Shown here piece by piece: positions 33,240 to 36,996 of a DNA stretch of 36,996 bases (position 1 is its first letter; each line of letters opens with the position of its first letter). The translations under genes and the position numbers were made by a program. The stretch comes from Cupriavidus basilensis OR16 (GTDB taxonomy: Bacteria > Pseudomonadota > Gammaproteobacteria > Burkholderiales > Burkholderiaceae), in NCBI RefSeq assembly GCF_000243095.1, contig NZ_AHJE01000075.1:1-36996 (forward strand), read 5' to 3'. The notes beneath the pieces are model-generated. The model was not told where the DNA came from. It saw only the letters and a program-made list of their open reading frames with translations, and did not search any database.

Positions 33240-34925
33240 ATGGGTGTACTAAGCGGCATTCGCGTAGTGGAGTTCGAAGCCATCGGGCCGGGCCCGTTCG
33301 GGGCCATGCTGCTGGCCGACATGGGCGCGGATGTGCTGCGCATCGACCGGCCGGTAGCGCCGACCGACCTGGGCCCCAAGTCCGCCACCGGCAAGCGGGT
33401 GGACGTGACCGGCCGTGGCCGGCGCTCGGTCACGCTCGACCTCAAGCAGCCGGAGGCGCGCGAAGCCGCGCTGGCGCTGATCGAACGCGCGGATGTGGTG
33501 ATCGAGGGCTTTCGGCCCGGCACCATGGAGCGCCTTGGCCTGGGGCCGGAGGTGGCGCTGGCGCGCAACCCGCGCCTGGTGTACGGGCGCATGACTGGCT
33601 GGGGCCAGACCGGGCCCATGGCCGATCGCGCCGGCCACGACCTGAACTACATCGCGCTGTCGGGCGTGCTGTCCGGCATCGGCCGCGCGGGCGAGGCGCC
33701 GGTACCGCCGCTGAACCTGGTGGGCGACTACGGCGGAGGCGGCATGCTGCTCGCCCTGGGCGTGGTCGCGGCCCTGCTCAACGTGCAGCGCGGGGGCGCG
33801 GGCCAAGTGGTGGATGCGGCCATGATCGAAGGCGCCGCACAACTGGGCGCGGTGGTCTGGGGCCTGCTGGCCTCGGGCAACTGGCGCGAGGAACGCGCCA
33901 GCAACCTGCTCGATGGCGGCACGCCCTGGTACGACAGCTACCGTACCAGCGACGGCCACTACATGGCGGTGGGCGCGGTCGAATCGCGCTTCTATGCCGA
34001 GCTGCTGGAGAAGCTCGGCCTGGCCGGCAAGGACCTGCCCAAGCAGCATGACCGCAGCGGCTGGCCGGTATTGCGCCAGCACTTCGAAGCGGCATTCCTG
34101 ACCCGCACGCGCGGCGAATGGTGCGCCGTATTCGAAGGCAGCGATGCCTGCGTGGCGCCCGTGCTGGGCTTTGCCGAGGCGCCCCATCATCCGCAGCACC
34201 GTGCCCGTGGCAGCTTTGTCGAAGTGGCCGGCGTGGTGCAGCCGGGCCCGGCGCCGCGCTTTCTCGGCACGCCCTCGGTGGTCGCCGGACCCGCGCCCGC
34301 ACGTGGCGAGCACGGTGGCGCCGCGCTGCGCGACTGGGGGTTCGATGCGCATGCGGTCGCGCGTTTGCGTGCGCTCGCACAGGCCCGTGCGCCCCCTGAC
34401 CATAGAGTGAATGCCATGTCTCAATTGCAATCTTCCGCCGCGGCAACCCTGCCACATCAGAATCCGCAGGCCCGCGGTGTGCCGGACGGCTTCGAGCCCG
34501 TCATTGGCGCCAAGGGCTTCATGCGCTTTTGCGGCGAGTTCTACCTGCATGCGGAGCGCCCCGTCATGGGCGTGCGCATCGCGCACGAACACCTGAACGC
34601 CATCGGCATCGCGCACGGCGGCTTCATGGCCATGCTGGCCGACAGCGCCTTCGGGGTGGTCATGGTGCGCCGTTTCGGCACCCTGCAGCCTCGCACGCTG
34701 CATCTGAGCGTCGACTATCTTGGCCCGGTACATGCCGGCGACTGGGTAGAGGCGCATGTGGACATGCTCAAGCAAGGCCGGCGCGTTGCCAACGTGAACT
34801 GCCGGATCATGGTCGGGGACCGCACCGCGCTGCACGCGGCGGGCGTGTTCTACCTTGGCAACAGCGACGGCCGGCCGGACCGCATCGCAAGCGTCTCGCC
34901 ACTGGAAGGCCGCGCGCCGTCCTGA
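33240..34925 (+). CDS. Alpha-methylacyl-CoA racemase joined in frame to a thioesterase
   Basis: A 561-residue frame. Residues 1-~385 are a CoA-transferase-III fold protein of the racemase type: FEAIGPGPFGAMLLADMGAD, SVTLDLKQPEAREAALALIE, GWGQTGP, catalytic His133 in AGHDLNYIALSG and Asp163 in NLVGDYGGGGM. These match the His/Asp pair of alpha-methylacyl-CoA racemase (126/156 in the mycobacterial enzyme, the same 30-residue spacing). It interconverts 2R- and 2S-methylacyl-CoA. Residues ~393-561 are a hotdog thioesterase with its own potential start at 34416. ATG 33240 has AGGA six bases upstream. Removing one C from the CCCCC run at 34392-34396 would end the racemase at TGA 34408-34410, just before the thioesterase ATG, so the fusion may be an indel artefact. 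Confidence 0.85.
   Translation: MGVLSGIRVVEFEAIGPGPFGAMLLADMGADVLRIDRPVAPTDLGPKSATGKRVDVTGRGRRSVTLDLKQPEAREAALALIERADVVIEGFRPGTMERLGLGPEVALARNPRLVYGRMTGWGQTGPMADRAGHDLNYIALSGVLSGIGRAGEAPVPPLNLVGDYGGGGMLLALGVVAALLNVQRGGAGQVVDAAMIEGAAQLGAVVWGLLASGNWREERASNLLDGGTPWYDSYRTSDGHYMAVGAVESRFYAELLEKLGLAGKDLPKQHDRSGWPVLRQHFEAAFLTRTRGEWCAVFEGSDACVAPVLGFAEAPHHPQHRARGSFVEVAGVVQPGPAPRFLGTPSVVAGPAPARGEHGGAALRDWGFDAHAVARLRALAQARAPPDHRVNAMSQLQSSAAATLPHQNPQARGVPDGFEPVIGAKGFMRFCGEFYLHAERPVMGVRIAHEHLNAIGIAHGGFMAMLADSAFGVVMVRRFGTLQPRTLHLSVDYLGPVHAGDWVEAHVDMLKQGRRVANVNCRIMVGDRTALHAAGVFYLGNSDGRPDRIASVSPLEGRAPS
34416..34925 (+). CDS. PaaI-type hotdog thioesterase (separate gene, or C-terminal domain of the fusion)
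   Basis: About 169 residues from ATG 34416 (MSQLQSSAAATLPHQNPQ). The hotdog pattern is clear: GVRIAHEHLNAIGIAHGGFM with the conserved HGG, AMLADSAFGV, LHLSVDYLGPVHAGDWVEA, and a C-terminal beta segment. Such enzymes hydrolyse acyl-CoA thioesters and release CoA from dead-end intermediates. In the present sequence it is in frame with, and downstream of, the racemase. GAGTGA lies just upstream as a weak ribosome site, typical of coupled genes. Followed by hairpins and a terminator. Confidence 0.75.
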   Translation: MSQLQSSAAATLPHQNPQARGVPDGFEPVIGAKGFMRFCGEFYLHAERPVMGVRIAHEHLNAIGIAHGGFMAMLADSAFGVVMVRRFGTLQPRTLHLSVDYLGPVHAGDWVEAHVDMLKQGRRVANVNCRIMVGDRTALHAAGVFYLGNSDGRPDRIASVSPLEGRAPS

Positions 34926-34967
34926 CCTCACCCATCGGCCCAACCCATCAGCCCAACCCCTGCTTTC

Positions 34968-34993
34968 TGGCGGGGGCGCCAGCGCCCCCGCCA
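34968..34993. repeat. GC-rich hairpin after the thioesterase
   Basis: TGGCGGGGGCGC (34968-34979) pairs perfectly with GCGCCCCCGCCA (34982-34993), leaving a 2-base apex, so probably a 10-bp stem with a small loop. No T-run follows; it may stabilise the 3' end of the transcript. Confidence 0.7.
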
Positions 34994-35084
34994 CCGTATG
35001 CTCGATCACGGCAGCTAACCGGATGGCGGGCAGCGATCTCCTTGTCTCCACCCTGCCGGCGCTCGATGCCGGCGGGGCCTTGCG

Positions 35085-35113
35085 CTCCGGCCCTCTGGCC
35101 GGAGTTCTTTTTT
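35085..35113 (+). terminator. Rho-independent terminator of the racemase/thioesterase transcript
   Basis: CTCCGGCC-CTCT-GGCCGGAG is an 8-bp perfect stem with a 4-base loop, followed by TTCTTTTTT. This is a textbook intrinsic terminator on the plus strand. Confidence 0.85.
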
Positions 35114-35263
35114 GTACGCGGCCAAGCGGCACCCGGCGCCACGCAACGCACCGGGTTCACCCGGATAGTGCAATCCCGCCCCGCCAAAATGGCGGGTTAC
35201 AGCCCTGGCCGCATCCCCTACCGTCGCAGTTGAGAAGCCCTTCCCAACCCAGCGAGGTCAGAC

Positions 35264-36235
35264 ATGATGCGTAAAAAAGCCCTTCTTGCCGTTGCCGCCC
35301 TTGCCTGGAGCGCGCTGTGCGGCGCACAGGCCTACCCCGCGCGCACCATCACATTCATCGTGCCCGCGCCGCCCGGCGGCGCAACGGACACCATCGCCCG
35401 CGCGCTTGCCGAAGACATGGGCAAGCGCCTGGGCCAGACCATCATCGTCGACAACAAGCCCGGCGCCGCCGGCATGCTGGCCGTGCAGGCGTTGACGCGC
35501 GCCGCGCCCGATGGCTACACGCTGCTGATCACGCATTCCGCGCCGATCATGAACACGCCCTATCTCTACTCGCACGTGTCCTACGACGTGCGGCGCGACC
35601 TGGCCTTTGTCTCCGAGATCTGCATCGGCCAGATCGTGTTCGCGGTCAACAGCAAGATACCGGCCAGGAACATGCAGGAGTTCTTCGACTGGGCCGCGCA
35701 GAACAAGGGCAAGGTCAGCTACGGCTCCTACGGCACGGGCAGCTTCCCGCATCTGCTGGGGGCCTACCTGAACCAGTCCCGCGGGCTCGACATGACCCAT
35801 ATCGCCTACAAGGGCGAAGCGCCGATGGTGCAGGACATGATCGGCGGCAACATCTCCTGGGCCATCGGCTCGGTCAGCACCCTGGGTCCGCAGATCCAGG
35901 GCGGACGCCTGCGCGCGCTAGCCATCGTCGGCAAACAACGCGTCAAGGCGTTGCCAAACGTGCCAACCCTGAGCGAGGCCGGCTTGAGGGACCAGGAGCT
36001 GAGCCCGCCAGGCTGGGTTGGCCTGATGGCGCGCTCGGGCACGCCTGCGCCGGTGCTCGCCCAACTGGAGGCGCAGGCGCGCGCATCCGTCAACTCCGCG
36101 GCGATGAAAGAGCGATTCCAGTCGCTCGGGCTGGAGCCGGTGGGCAGCACGTCGGCGGAATTCAAGCGCGACTTCGAGACGCTGGAACCGGTGATGGCGC
36201 GGCTGATCAAGGCGACCGGGGCCAAGGCTGACTGA
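35264..36235 (+). CDS. Bug-family tripartite tricarboxylate receptor
   Basis: A complete 323-residue periplasmic binding protein. Signal peptide MMRKKALLAVAALAWSALCG with cleavage near AQA; then YPARTITFIVPAPPGGATDT, IIVDNKPGAAGMLAVQAL, APDGYTLLITHSAP, SYGSYGTGSFPHLLGAYL, HIAYKGEAPMVQDMIGGNI, ALPNVPTLSEAG, and PPGWVGLMARSGTPAPVLAQ. Bug receptors bind carboxylates in a two-lobed cleft and either feed TctAB permeases or act as sensors. No permease is nearby. GAGG lies six bases before ATG 35264. It stands between the racemase unit and a porin, fitting uptake of the island's acid. Unlike the Bug copy at 27018 it is intact. Confidence 0.94.
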   Translation: MMRKKALLAVAALAWSALCGAQAYPARTITFIVPAPPGGATDTIARALAEDMGKRLGQTIIVDNKPGAAGMLAVQALTRAAPDGYTLLITHSAPIMNTPYLYSHVSYDVRRDLAFVSEICIGQIVFAVNSKIPARNMQEFFDWAAQNKGKVSYGSYGTGSFPHLLGAYLNQSRGLDMTHIAYKGEAPMVQDMIGGNISWAIGSVSTLGPQIQGGRLRALAIVGKQRVKALPNVPTLSEAGLRDQELSPPGWVGLMARSGTPAPVLAQLEAQARASVNSAAMKERFQSLGLEPVGSTSAEFKRDFETLEPVMARLIKATGAKAD

Positions 36236-36456
36236 CGGCGCACCTGGCGCGCGTTGCGAGCAAACCGCTTTCGCATTCGTCAATAGGTACTGACCATCCA
36301 GGCGGTTTTCTGCGGGATTTAAACCACCATCGCCGCGTTTCACTCCCTTTTGGGTGGGTCCGAAAAAAGAGCGGCACGCTCTAATGCGATCACGGGATCC
36401 GACGAGGAGGCTGGTTCCCGATGACGCTGATAACAAGCACAAGGAGAAGACATAGC

Positions 36457-36996
36457 ATGAAAAGAACATTGGTCGCGCTGGCAGCGCTGTGCGCAGTGAG
36501 CAGCGCAGCACAGGCACAATCGAGCGTTACCCTCTATGGCGTGATCGACGCATCGGTCGAGTACGTCAACAAGGTTGCCGCCTCGCCGGCAACGCCGACG
36601 GTGGGCGGCAGCCGCTTCGCGCAACCGAGCGTTGGCGGCCTCTCCGCATCGCGCTGGGGCCTGCGCGGCGTGGAAGACCTGGCCTGCGCGGCGTGGAAGA
36701 CCTTGGTGGCGGCAACAAGGCGCTGTTCGTGCTCGAGAGCGGCTTCCAGCCCGACACCGGTGCCCTGCAGTCGGGCGTGCTGTTCGGGCGCCAGTCGTTC
36801 GTCGGCCTGCAGAACGGCTACGGCAAGATCACGCTCGGCCGCCAGTACACCAGCTTCTTCGACGGCCTCGCCAACTTCTCGCCGCTGCGGTTCGCAGCCA
36901 CCTATGAGCCGGGCATCTGGTGGATGGGCCTGAACTACCGCGAAAGCAACATGGTCAAGTACACCGGCCAGTTCGGCGGCCTCCAGGCGGTGGCGC
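36457..36996 (+). pseudogene. Gram-negative trimeric porin, 5' part, frame broken by a duplication
   Basis: Outer-membrane porin of the Burkholderiales OmpC/Omp32-like type. From ATG 36457 (AAGGAG ten bases upstream): signal peptide MKRTLVALAALCAVSSAAQA, then SSVTLYGVIDASVEYVNKV and SASRWGLRGVEDL. A 23-bp tandem duplication (36658-36703) then shifts the frame. With one copy removed it continues GGGNKALFVLESGFQPDTG, SGVLFGRQSFVGLQNGYGKI, TLGRQYTSFFDGL, and YRESNMVKYTGQFGG to the window edge, the normal porin order (ESGF and GRQ motifs). The gene runs out of the window. Diffusion of small anions or organic acids is the family role. Confidence 0.87.
36658..36703. repeat. 23-bp tandem duplication in the porin gene
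   Basis: Two exact head-to-tail copies of a 23-base unit (36658-36680 and 36681-36703; unit begins GGCCTGCGCGG and ends GGAAGACCT). Removing one copy restores GVEDLGGGNKALFVLES. Confidence 0.95.

Larger units (their letters stand above)
34926..35263. other. Structured intergenic region between thioesterase and Bug receptor
   Basis: A 338-bp gap with four inverted repeats: a 12-bp stem at 34968-34993, a terminator at 35085-35113, CCGGGT-TC-ACCCGG at 35151-35164, and CCCGCCA-AAA-TGGCGGG at 35180-35196. The last two lie 70-110 bp before the Bug start and could be operators or leader hairpins. No RNA gene is recognised. Confidence 0.6.

Noticed and set aside
33249..35132. Long minus-strand open frame opposite racemase and thioesterase
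   Set aside because: No motif or ribosome site; it is a shadow of the coding strand.
36368..36382. AGAGC/GCTCT hairpin with a T-run on the minus strand
   Set aside because: It resembles a minus-strand terminator, but there is no minus-strand gene upstream of it in this gap; the stem is only 5 bp.

Overview
The window is GC-rich chromosomal DNA from a beta-proteobacterium of the order Burkholderiales, most like Cupriavidus. The main grounds are two Bug-type tripartite tricarboxylate receptors, a Burkholderiales-type trimeric porin, a trehalose/glucan cluster, and a large acyl-CoA catabolic island. The genus is inferred from gene style, not from a search.

Layout. (1) 1-3786: 3' half of 4-alpha-glucanotransferase (malQ) followed directly by malto-oligosyltrehalose synthase (treY), which converts maltodextrin ends towards trehalose. 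(2) 3787-10701: small stress-type and accessory genes: a Gln/Gly-rich low-complexity ORF, a secreted BON-domain protein, a phage-like fragment, an NnrU-family membrane protein, a periplasmic cupin, a DUF347 membrane protein with an OmpR/PmrA-like box in front, a flavodoxin, a UspA protein and an AraC regulator. (3) 10807-17866: an N-terminally truncated serine hydrolase, then a GntR/HutC regulator divergent from an oxidative operon (GMC oxidoreductase, secreted propeller-like protein, TauD-type dioxygenase, aldehyde dehydrogenase). Two perfect palindromes lie in the divergent promoter. The operon ends at a 14-bp-stem terminator shared with the convergent island. (4) 17978-30061, all minus strand: acyl-CoA island with five acyl-CoA dehydrogenases (two as pairs), an AMP-dependent acyl-CoA synthetase, an MFE-type SDR, an SCP2-type thiolase, a Bug receptor, a nitronate-monooxygenase-like flavoprotein, an alpha/beta hydrolase and an unknown Cys-rich protein. 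(5) 30220-34925: a large MalT-like LuxR regulator divergent from an alpha-methylacyl-CoA racemase joined in frame to a hotdog thioesterase. (6) 35264-36996: an intact Bug receptor and the start of a porin.

Together regions 4-6 look like uptake and beta-oxidation of a branched or cyclic carboxylic acid (isoprenoid- or sterol-side-chain-like): porin and Bug receptor bring it in, the ligase activates it, the racemase sets the 2-methyl configuration, then dehydrogenases, SDR and thiolase shorten the chain. No enoyl-CoA hydratase is visible here. The substrate is not known.

A striking property is the density of broken genes: single-base frameshifts (malQ, propeller, one dehydrogenase, perhaps racemase/thioesterase), internal deletions (GMC oxidoreductase, two dehydrogenases, Bug receptor, ligase-dehydrogenase junction), and two tandem duplications of exactly 23 bp (ligase and porin) whose removal restores the frame exactly. 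Long genes such as treY and the LuxR regulator are untouched. The regular 23-bp size and clean junctions suggest imperfect contig joining at least as much as real gene decay, so the broken genes should be confirmed before biology is built on them.
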